64,000 nucleotides of DNA from Pocillopora verrucosa. Taxonomy: Eukaryota > Cnidaria > Anthozoa > Scleractinia > Pocilloporidae. This document shows positions 46,479 through 57,009 of this stretch, piece by piece. The translations under genes were made by a program, and so were the position numbers. Every line of letters begins with the position of its first letter. The first letter of the stretch is position 1. The notes beneath the pieces were generated by a model, which worked only from the letters and a program-made list of their open reading frames with translations, did not search any database and was not told the origin of the DNA. Where the stretch lies: the NCBI RefSeq assembly GCF_036669915.1, contig NC_089313.1, positions 10,671,011-10,735,010 on the forward strand. Direction: 5' to 3'.

Positions 46479-49400
46479 GCAATCATGCTCAAGCCCTGGA
46501 CTACCCCTTGCACCATGCCCTCTAACTCACGGTTGGCTATGTTGATTACGGCGACGGAATTATTAACCGTAGCTGGTGTTACCATCCAAGGCCCTGCTAC
46601 GACCAGAGAACGGCTCACAGAATGCATACCAGGTGCCGTCAGCACACTCCCGACCCCATCAATGTAGCTCACTCGAAGAGAATCTAGATCCAACACTGCA
46701 ATCTTATCGAGGTATACGAGGCTGATGTAAGCAACAGAGAGAATCTTGGGGTCGAACACTAGTCGACTGACACCTCCAGGGATTTTCATCGTGGGTTTTT
46801 GAATTGGAGCGCTGTCCTTACCAGAAACGACAAGAATGACCACTTGACTGGTGAGGAGCATGTTGATTGATTCGTTGACGGATTTGTAAAGGGTTACAAT
46901 GTACCGGCCGTATTTAGAAGCGTAGGGACGTCCTGTGAAATTATAGCTTCGGACAACCTGATCAGTAGCTATGTCAAGCTCCAGGAGTGTCTTGGATCCC
47001 CTGCAGTCAAAAAAGCCGTGCTTGTTGACCGGGCTGTACGCAAAGTTGAAAGTTCCTCTACAGCCATAGTTTGATACATTCACGAAGTCTTTGTATGTCT
47101 TAGATGACAAGTCGAGTTGATGAATACCTGGGTTGAACATATGTGTTACGTAGCCTAAGTTTCCACCCGCTATTTGCTGGTCGGCGTACATGTAACCATG
47201 CGTCCAGCCTATGAGAATGAGTAAAGAACGATTTAATGGAGAGTGTAAAATGTCACTATGGCAACGTGTGGGAAAATGTTGCCCAAAAAAACGAACCTTC
47301 TTTCATCCCTTAGAGTTTCCCCGGTAGCTCGATGCGTTAACCGTTTTTGATAGTGCGATATCTTCCTTGTAGCATAACATATGGATGTAGTGTTAATTTC
47401 AAAGTAAAAACGAGACCAAATTGCTGTCGAAATTTCCTTGCCAAAAGGACGTAGTGTATAAATTTTTTAAAACGCACGTGCTGTGCTATTGTTTTGCTCA
47501 TTAGATTTTTTGTTTCGCCATGTTCTCGTTGCCGTCGCTGTCGTGATTTTCTTAAAGTCCCTAATAATGTGAAAGAACTGGGTCACGATCAGTTGAATCC
47601 GAGCTTGGTGGCTTGTTCTGCAAGAGCTCATAGAGGTTCCTGAAGCATTATGGGATTTGGGGTCAATGCATCTCCCACTGGATGGGTTGGATTTCTTGAG
47701 TTAGATTTGGGACTGTCTATTCTAATGTACTTTTTAAATTCTGTGACTATCAGAAAAAAAAACAAACAAACAAGAAAAAACAAGGAAAATACTGTTGTGT
47801 GCATTAATGAACGATGATTTGATACAAGAGAACATCATCTCATATTGTTTTTTAAGATGTTATATCTACGTCTCTTGGTTACTTACCCGGTTGCACATGC
47901 GCCTTAATGGCGGTATGTGTCTTCTTCAGACTTCCCGCGATACTGATGACGTCAAACGTAGACTTCGTCCACGTGTGAACCCAGACCTCCTCTAGCCAGG
48001 GAAGGTAGTACAAGTCATAAGGATATCCCCGGTTGGAATTGTTTCTTTAACCTTCAAAGGCAAGGATATCTCTTCAGTACATCTTAAGATATTTTAAGAT
48101 CTTGAAAGAAACGTATAGGTGAAATAATCTTCTTTCCCTCCGGTGAGCGGGGTTCACAGACCATGCACATTACCTAATCGTTTGAAAATGTCAGTTATAA
48201 AAAAAGACAAAACTTCGCTTTGCAAGAATAAAGCGCAAAAAAAGGGAAAATACTGAGAAATATTCAAGAAGTGTATGACTTAAAGCTTAGGCATGTCATT
48301 TAATCAGGCGGCCCTTTACCCTTCAGACCTGGATCACTTTTATTTCTACTGGTGAGCAATATACAATAGCGCCCCAGATATATCATTATGCTAATAACTT
48401 GTTATTCCTAATCGCACCTCTTGTTTTTCCACATCAATAACATGAACTCGATTCCCAGGACTGTCGCTGAAGAAAATCAGTTCATCCTTAACAGAAGTAA
48501 CTCCTCCAAAAGAACACTTTTTCCTAGAATAACGAGAAAACAGAATTATTATTGAAAAGCACAGCGTGTTTACGTCGGGGAAGATTCGTTCCACTTGACG
48601 CTCAGTCGTTTGGTCGAATTGTCTGTACGGAAATGTCGGTAAATCGGGATATTTAAATTCTCTTTTAATGTCTGTTTAAATTATTTTTTTTTACATTAAG
48701 GTTTACAGCCTTACCTGGAAAAGCGATCGTTTGACTTAGTGCAGATATCATCAGTGATATTATGCAAAACTTTTTTGCTCTTCGGATCAATGATTTCAAC
48801 GCCCTCGGATCCAAATACGTAAACTAGGTGTTCGGGTGTATTTGACAAGACTGATGCTTCTTTTACACTAAAACAAACTAAAACGAAATGAAGCAAAAGT
48901 TAGTGTGCACAGAAAAAACACTTCTGATAGGAGGCAAAATTTTGTTTCCGTAAACGTTACTTTGTAGCGGCTTGTCGAAAATCACACATTGAGTGGAAGA
49001 CATACACCTAATCCGATGATAATATATACAATTCGTGCGGATATCGGCGAGTTGCGTATTATTTTTTCGAGCCCCGTTTTTGTATTTTTAGCACGTTTTT
49101 CCTAGCCCCACTTTTTAATCCTGTGATCTATTACTGTTCAGACGCACGGCAACATGGAATCTGGGATTTTTCAATGATGTAGCTCCTTTAACTATTTCTG
49201 GAATATTCCAAATGCTGCGCTTAAGTTACTCGAAACAATCTCCAGCTCTGGGAGGTTACGTGTTTCAGGTTTCGATGATTCATGGTTTCGTGGTAATCAG
49301 AGACAAACAGGCTCCGGGCATAGTTACAGGGAACAATCTTTGGGACATGAATGTTAAGAGTTCGGAATAGGATAACAACCTGGGGTAAGGATTACGATGT

Positions 49401-49685
49401 CTGTGAACAGATCGAAAGTACCATAAGTTTGAGGTTAGAGAGGCTTTTAGAAAAAGCGTTAAATTAGCTCATATGAATTCTGTCGAAAATGACCGTGGAA
49501 TCGCCCCTAGCTCAACGTTAAGGCCAATATCAATCGCACGAGACAACACAGACTACTTGTTGAACGCGCGGAACAAACAATCAACGCGGTGTAATATGTT
49601 GAAGAACAGCAGAACCCCATGTTTGTAAAGACTTACCAGTTGCAACAAAAGTTAATCCAAGAAGGAAAACTTTCGCTGAAAGCAT
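46370..49685 (-). pseudogene. Propeller-like surface protein gene A, one base short (frameshift in exon 4)
   Basis: Exons on minus: 49685-49637 (signal peptide MLSAKVFLLGLTFVAT), 48877-48715, 48523-48418, 48051-47887, 47208-46370. Splice sites and phases are the same as in gene B. The exons sum to 1322 bases against 1323 in B. The missing base is a C in the run at 48027-48030 (four C here, five at 54858-54862 in B), shifting the frame before the YPYDLYYLPW motif. Everything else is open, including the long last exon (GYVTHMFNPGIHQLDLS to LKLIITLLFALQV). It is either a very young pseudogene or a homopolymer error in the sequence; if an error, this is a second functional paralogue. The last exon alone gives a 273-codon ORF. 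Confidence 0.75.
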
Positions 49686-51999
49686 TTTTTAACAGGTGTT
49701 GGCTCGATTTGATACGAGAATCTGTCAATGTGGTAGTGAAAATTTTAAGACTGGCCACTCCTAGAGACAGGCAGATGTTAAAAATAAACACACCTTAAAT
49801 GGTTTGTGACGTACTTTTATGTTTTGCAATATAATTTGTGGCAAAGTCACGCTATCGTCAAATCGCACTCGCGCTTTTAATGGGAAAGGATTAAGTTGAA
49901 CCTCCGGCGATCAATCGACAACAAATTACAGAGCACAACTTACATGGGATAGATAAGCCACAAAAGCCCTTTTGTAATGAAGAGAAATTCTTGTTATTTT
50001 GTTGCTTCGTGCGGCTAAAAACGAAACATTACATCATATGCTATACTTGGGTCTTATAGAAATTTTGACAAGCTCGACCGAACTTTCAGTAGGTTGGATA
50101 AAAATGAGCATATTTAAAAATATTGTCAAAAGCACTTGAAATTTTGGGACAACTACTCATCTTCAACTTCAATGTTATTGAAAAGTGTTTCTTTTAGTCA
50201 AGGCTAAAGGTTTTTGAAAGTTCCCTCATTTTCTAAGTCTGATAGAGGGAGTTTCCTGGTTTTACCTGTCTTTTCTAGTTGTCGACTTCTTTGAACCTGA
50301 AGAAAATCTCTTAAAGTAGTCGTGTTGTTGTTGTTGTTTTTGTAGCCCTTACGCAAGTTTTAAGATTGATATGTCTGCGAGTCCGCATCCGCATATGTAG
50401 TTTTTAGATTAAGGTGTCTAAATAGAGGACATAAAACAGTAGTTCGGCCAACTGTTCCGAATTCGGGCCTCTCGGACCCGAGTCCAGCGCGTTAACCGTT
50501 TTCCCCTTCTTGTCATTACTAGTGGTTGGCTGATCAGATGAAACAGAGAATGAAGAAGAACTGAAACGACACGTGTAGACTCTTGATACCTTTCGCATCT
50601 AATTACATATTTAAATCAAAGAACTCAGCACAAAGAAGCTTCTTAAACTTCCAACATGGAAATAAAGCAAATTTTCATAACAAAAACGGTATTTTCCGCC
50701 CAAAAAAAGTTTTATTTCAACTTTACTAAAGTTCGTAAATTAACAAAAACCCTTCGTTTTAAATAAAAGCGCCCTGATTTTACACTCAGTTATCACGAAG
50801 ACATCGTTTTCTTCTATAAGGAAGATATAAGATATCATGTTTTCGGAACAAGATAACTTTTGATATTTTATCAATATCTGAACAGTTGTTTAACCGAAAG
50901 TGTAGCAAAGATAGATAAACGAATAGAAACTACGTGTGTGGGTTAAGCTGATATAAGGATATCGATCGGACGAAGATGAATTATAAAAGATCATTGAAGT
51001 TGCAAAAGTATCAAAGAAAGAAGTGAGAGCAAAGCCTAAATTCAGTGCTTCTGTTGTTTAGAGCACTGCATCAGTATCACGGAATGTTTATATGTTAAAA
51101 CTCGTTTATACAGTGCACTAAAGCTGTGAAAGTGGCATGATAACACTGATACAACGGCCCATGACAACAGACAAAGAATTCTCCCTGTTGGAAAAACTTC
51201 TCAGATCTCACCCTAAATAAAGATACCAAGCTAGTGTGGCTCTCTCGGAATAAAACAACGTTCAGTTTTGACTCAAACGTTTATTTTCAGAGCGGCCTCT
51301 AGAAGCCTGCACTTGGTCAGCGGTATTCGTTGTTTGCCGGCGCGCAGTCTACTCTCCTTTTATGATAACGTCATTCCGGTCATGGTTAAGCTACCAGTCC
51401 CAGACCCATGGAGAAGAATTATTATACGCAGATGGCAAGGCATATCTAGAAGATATATTTTGCAGTTAACATCATGTTATTACTGGTTTGTGCAAAAATT
51501 GACTTCATTTATTTGAGTTAGATACGTTGATCAAAGTTAAGGGATTGGTAAGTACTCGTCTCGCTCTGTTTATTTTGGCTCATTTTGAGTACTTTTTTAG
51601 AACATCACAGGCCAAGAGAATGAAAGCGGTAAATAGAACAAGGGAAATCAAATTACTGTCAAGCATCCTTACCTGTATGGAATTCTGCCGTTACTTGTCG
51701 TCACAATAATCATTGTATCCATGTACGTCACGTCTTTTCCAATCTAACCTAGGGAAACTAGCATTGCTTAATAGAAAGCGGATATTTACTGCGGATATTG
51801 CGGCAACGAAACGTTCAGGGGGTCTGGTTTCTATCTTCTTGCCATTTTAATCTATGGAGATGCAATAAAATGAATTCGTAATTAAAAAAAAAAACAGTGA
51901 AATTCTTGAGTCTGACCAATGGACCAATGAAACTAGGCAAACCCCATTGCATCTATAAAAGCGAAAACATGCATACAAATTTAAGAAACCTTATTTCAT
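49686..51999. other. Upstream flank of propeller gene A, no gene
   Basis: Colinear with 57010-58985 in the right copy but slightly longer. Short ORFs here (50404-50598 minus, 51268-51516 plus) are not conserved as frames in the partner. The region is presumed to include the promoter, but I see no clear TATA box or start element. Confidence 0.55.
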
Positions 52000-52461
52000 T
52001 TCCAGCATTTCCATTTTGTAATGCACTTACTCATTGCAAAATTCCACTTCACCCTCAACAGTTTAAAGCTTGAGTGAGCCGCTTTCTGCTAAGTACATTA
52101 ATTCCTTGTTTGCAAAAGCTGTCCGTTTGGTTTTGGTTTTACGAAAATCAATCGAAGAGTGCTTCAGGCAGATTTGTGACTCCCTTGACCTGTATTACAA
52201 TCGGAAGCAATTCGTACATAACATTACGAATACTACAAACACTTCTTTTTCGACCAAAACTTTGTTGATGCACAGAATTACATTTCCAGAGGGGTTACTC
52301 TTGGAATAATTCAAACATTTTAAGGAAGAGTGGGCTTATCGTGTGCTCAGAATAATTCACATCTCAAAGAACAGAAAAGTAAGTTTATTAAGGACTCGTT
52401 TTTAACTGACACTAACATTTATTAACATAAGTATCAAGTCTATTGGTAATATGGATTAATG

Positions 52462-52592
52462 CCATTATCTAAGCAACTGAATACTTGCCCCTCCCCTAAC
52501 TCAACAATAACCATGACTTGTTATCAGTTGATTGTTCTAAGGTTGTGGGAGGAGTAGGTGCGCAGTTGCCCAGATACTGACATTGATCCGAT
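52462..52592. repeat. Palindromic repeat family, copy 2
   Basis: Partner of 43790-43935 within the segmental duplication. Arms: tctaagcaactga...cccctcccctaactca and, inverted, taaggttgtgggaggagtag..cagatactgacattgatcc. Confidence 0.75.
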
Positions 52593-53215
52593 AATATGGG
52601 TCAGGTTTTTTTTCTGATTCTACTATGCCCCATCATTGACTTGTCTAAAGACGGTTTAACCCAGTGGAGTTCATGGAAATTTTGGATGTAGTTCGTCAGT
52701 CTCGTATAAATCGTCAAGTGTACACCTGCTCTGACCAGTTCAATGTGCTGTTCCCTTTTTTCTTTTCACACTCGTTTCACTGGTTCTCTTCAAGTCAGTC
52801 GAGAACGAGGCGATTCAATCAATTCTAGTAGTAAGCAAAAAAAATCTTTACGAAGTGCACTTTTCTGTCGTTAAACTGACAGCGGTTTCTGCGGTTTCTA
52901 TCCATTAAAGGCAAGGTCAAATGCACGCAACATCTCAACGCAACATTTTGCAACTTTGTTATGTGCAATGTGTTGCATGAGTTCGGCCACCCTGTAGCAA
53001 CATGGAGCAATTTGGTGTTGGATAAAGCTTAAAATGGTCTAATTTTTGTTGCAACATTTTTGGATGTTGCAAGATGCTGCGTGCGCTAGCCAGTTCCTTC
53101 ACAATATCCAATAACACGATCCTACAATGTTGCAAGATGTTGCATTGAAATGTTGTGTGCGTTTGGTCGATCGGGCCTTCATAATACTACCAAGGTGTTA
53201 TGAAAAATTGTTGGT

Positions 53216-56200
53216 TTACCCAACGGTTACTTGTAAAGCAAATAGTAAGGTAATAATCAGCTTAAGAGGTGAAAAATAAATAAACTCTGCAGCGTTTAAA
53301 GGACCAGGAATTTTTTGACGCACGGCAATCATGCGCAAGCCTTGGACGACCCCTTGCACCATGCCCTCTAGCTCACGGTTGGCTATGTTGATTACGGCGA
53401 CGGAATTATTAGCTGTAGCTGGTGTTACCATCCAAGGCCCTGCTACGACCAGAGAACGGCTCACAGAATGCATACCAGGTGCCGTCAGCACACTACCGAC
53501 CCCATCAATGTAGCTCACTCGAAGAGAATCCAGATCCAACACTGCAATCTTATCAAGGTACACGAGGCTGATGTAAGCAACAGAGAGAATCTTGGGGTCG
53601 AACACTAGTCGACTGACACCTCCGGGGATTTTCACAGTGGATTTTTGAATTGGAGCGCTGTCCTTACCAGAAACGACAAGAATGACCACTTCACTGGTGA
53701 GGAGCATGTTGATTGATTCGTTGACGGATTTGTAAAGGGTTACAATGTACCGGCCGTATTTAGAAGCGTAGGGACGTCCTGTGAAATTATAGCTTCGGAC
53801 AACTTGATCAGTAGCTATGTCAAGCTCCAGGAGTGTCTTGGATCCCCTGCAGTCAAAAAAGCCGTGCTTGTTGACCGGGCTGTACGCAAAGTTGAAAGTT
53901 CCTCTACAGCCATAGTTTGATACATTCACGAAGTCTTTGTATGTCTTAGATGACAAGTCGAGTTGATGAATACCTGGGTTGAACATATGTGTTACGTAGC
54001 CTAAGTTTCCATCCGCTATTTGCTGGTCGGCGTACATGTAACCATGTGTCCAGCCTATAAGAATGAGTGAAGAACGATTTAATGGAGAGTGTAACATTTC
54101 ACTATAGCAACGTGTAAGAAAAAGTTTCCGAAAAAACGGACCTTCTTTCATCCCCTTAGAGTTTTCCCGGTAGCTCGATGCGTTAACCGTTTCTGATGGT
54201 GCGATATCTTCCTTGCAGCATAACATGTGGATGTAGTGATAATTTCAAAGTAAAAACGAGACTTAATTGCTGTCGAAATTTCCTTGCCAAGAGGACGTAA
54301 AGAAATGTACAAACTCTGTGTGCTATTTTTCTACTCATTAGCTTTTTTGCCAGGTTCTCACTGCCATCGCTGTCGTGATTTTCTTTAAGTCCCTAATAAT
54401 AGGAAAGAACTGGGTCACGATCAGTTGAATCCGCAAGAGCTTGGTAGCTTGTCCTGCAAGAGCTCATAGAGGTTTCTGAAGCATTATGGGATTTGGGTCC
54501 AAGCATCTCTTATTGGATGGGATGGATCTCTTTACATGGTTAGACTTAGAACTATCTATTGTGATGTACTTTTTAAATTCTGTAATCATCAGGAAAAAAA
54601 GAAAGAAAAAACGATGAAAATGCCGTTGTGTTCATTAATTAACAATGATTTGATACAAGAGAACATTATTTCATATTGTTTTTTACGATTTTATATCTAC
54701 GTCTTTGTGGTACTTACCCGGTTGCACATGCGCTTTAATGGCGGTATGTGTCTTCCTAAGACTTCCCGCGGTACTGATGACGTCAAACGTAGAGCTCGTC
54801 CAGGCGTGAACCCAGACCTCCTCTAACCAGGGAAGGTAGTACAAGTCATAAGGATATCCCCCAGTTTTAATTGTCTCTTTCACCTTCAAAGGCAAGGATA
54901 TCTCTTAAGTACATCTTTAGATATTTTAAGATCTTGAAAGGAACGCATAGTTGCAACAAATCTTTCTTCCCCTCTGGTGAGCGGGGCTTACAGACCATGC
55001 ACATTACCTAATTGTTTGAAAATGTCAGTTATAAAAAAAAACCAAACTTTGCTTTGCAATAATAAAGCGCAAAAAAAGGGGAAAATACTGAGAAATATTC
55101 AGGAAGTGTATGACTTAAAGCTAAGGTATGTCATTTAATCAGGCTGGTGGATTTTTCTCTTTTTATTTTTCTTGGTGAGCAATATACAAAAGCGCCCCAG
55201 ATATGTCATTATGCTAATGAATTGTTATTCCTAATCGCACCTCTTGTTTTTCCACATCAATAACATGAACTCGATTCCCAGGACTGTCGCTGAAGAAAAT
55301 CAGTTCATCCTTAACAGAAATAACTCCTCCAAAAGAACAATTTTTCCTAGAATAACGAGCAAACGGAATCGTTATTGAAAAGCAGTGTGTCTACGTCGGG
55401 GAAAATTCGTACCACTTAACGCTCAGTCGTTTGGTCGAATTGTCTGTACGGATTTCTGTCTGTTTGTCAGTCTGTCTGTCAGAAATGTCGGTCTTGGCCC
55501 AATTTTTCAAAGACCGATTAGCCCTAACCCAGGGTTAAATTTTAATTCAGGTTTCTTTATTTCTTTGTTCAAAAGTCTTTTAGGGAAAATTTAAATTTTA
55601 ATTCAGGTTTCTTTATTTCTTTGTTCAAAAGTCTTTTAGGGAAAATTTTCACAGTTCTCTTTAGAAAATCCAATGATGAAATTGCAAGCAAAAAGATTTA
55701 AATTGAACTTTCTCTTAAAGCTTTCGGATCTGAAATCAAATTTCGCACTAAACCTGGGTTACCTTTACCCAGCTTTGAACAACCCGAGCCAGGTCAATGA
55801 ATCGATCGGCCTATATGTCTGTAGCTCGGATGGTCGGCCTGTTCATCAATTTTTTTTACTTGCTGGTGTGCCTGTTTGACCGTGTGGGATATTATTGGTA
55901 AAATCGGGATATTTCTATAGAATTATCCTTTTAACATGTTTAAGGGTTTACAGCCTTACTTGGAAAAACGATTGTTTGACTTAGTGCAGATACCGTCAGT
56001 GATCTTGTGCAACACTTCTTTGCTCTTCGGGTCTATGATGTCGACGCCCTCGGATCCAAATACGTAAACCAATTGTTCGGGTGTATTTGACAAGACCGAT
56101 GCTTCTTTTACACTAAAACAAACTAAAACGAAATGAAGCAAAAGTTAATTTGAACAGAAAAAAAAAACTTCTAAGAGGAGGCAAAATTTAGTCCCCGCAG

Positions 56201-57009
56201 ACGTTCCTTAGTATCGGCTTGTCGAAAATCACGCAATGAGTGGAAGACATACACCTAATCTGGTGATAACATATACAATATGCGCGGATATCGGCGAGTT
56301 GCGTGGTATTTTTCCGAGCCCTGTTTTTATGTTCGTAACAAGTTTTTCCGAGCCCCACTTTTTCATTCGTTCTCAGCTGCACCACATTTTGATGTCATCT
56401 GTGATCTATTACTGTTCAGACGCACGGCAACATGGAATCTGGGATTTTGCATTGATGTAGCTCCTTTAACTATTTCTGGACTGATTCCAAATGCTGCTGG
56501 TTCCAAATGCTGTTGGTTTCAAATACTGCTGGTTCCAGATGCTGTACGAGGTTACACGAAACAATCTCCAGCTCTGGGAGGTAAGTGTTACAGGTTTCGA
56601 TGATTCATGGTTTCGTGCCAATGAGAAACAAGCAGGCTCATACCTTAGTTACAGGGAACAATCTTTGGGACATGAATGTTTATGGTTCGGAATAAAACAG
56701 TAACCTGGGTTAAGGATTGCGGCGTCTTTGAAGATCGAAAACACCATAAGTTTGAAATTAGGGGGGCTTTTAGAAAAAGCGTTAAATCAGTTCATGTGAA
56801 TTCTGTCGAAAATAACGATGGAATCGCCCCCAACTCGACGTTATGGCTAATATCAATCTTACGAGACAACACAGACTACTTGTTGAACACCCGGAATATA
56901 CAATCAACGCAGTGTCATATTTTGAAGAACAGCATCACACCATGTTTTGTAAAAACTTACCAGTTGCAAAAAAAGTAAATACAAGAAGAAAAACCTTCGC
57001 TGAAAGCAT
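53216..57009 (-). CDS. Secreted, probably GPI-anchored beta-propeller-like protein (gene B, intact)
   Basis: Exons on minus: 57009-56961, 56122-55960, 55346-55241, 54883-54718, 54054-53216. They sum to 1323 bases (440 residues) with phases 1, 2, 0, 1 all consistent. Exon 1 is a signal peptide (MLSAKVFLLVFTFFAT). Repeated strand motifs of a propeller follow: LVYVFGSEGVDIIDP, RVHVIDVEKQE, LLELDIATDQVVRSYNF, IAVLDLDSLRVSYIDG and VAVINIANRELEG. The C-terminus is a small-residue region (PLNAAEF), a spacer and a hydrophobic tail (LKLIITLLFALQVTVG), as in GPI-anchor signals. Conserved Cys occurs in NYGCRGTF and FFDCRG. I infer an extracellular surface protein. The family looks familiar from cnidarian genomes and may relate to the C-terminal part of follistatin-like 4/5 proteins, but I cannot confirm that. 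Ligand unknown. Confidence 0.85.
55452..55890. mobile_element. MITE insertion in gene B intron 2 (dispersed palindromic family, copy 3)
   Basis: Intron 2 is 191 bases in gene A and 613 in gene B. The extra ~430 bases lie between gtctgtacgg and aaatcgggat and contain the same palindromic family as 765-1000 and 40765-41010 (ends with gattagccctaacccagggt and, inverted, aacctgggttacc). A 56-bp internal piece (attcaggtttctttatttct...) is tandemly doubled at 55545 and 55601. A short tctgtctg repeat precedes it. Confidence 0.8.
56485..56548. repeat. 16-bp minisatellite (4 units) specific to copy B
   Basis: Four units of ttccaaatgctgctgg with a few changes lie in intron 1 of gene B. The matching site in copy A (about 49203-49225) has a single unit. 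Confidence 0.85.

Larger units (their letters stand above)
42241..52000. repeat. Tandem segmental duplication, left copy (A, ~9.8 kb)
   Basis: From about 42241 (ccagcatttc..ttttg) the sequence is homologous to 52001 onward, and its right edge (aagaaacctta at 51984) corresponds to about 58975. It contains the end of the beta-adaptin gene, palindromic repeats, the gene-tail array, propeller gene A and ~2.3 kb of upstream non-coding sequence. Stretches at 42376-43463 and 43969-46090 have no extra counterpart in copy B. These plus the B-specific insert near 55450-55890 account for the length difference within a few bases. Confidence 0.85.

Noticed and set aside
46200..46667. 155-codon plus ORF opposite propeller gene A
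   Set aside because: Antisense shadow of the conserved last exon; the equivalent in copy B is only 60 codons.
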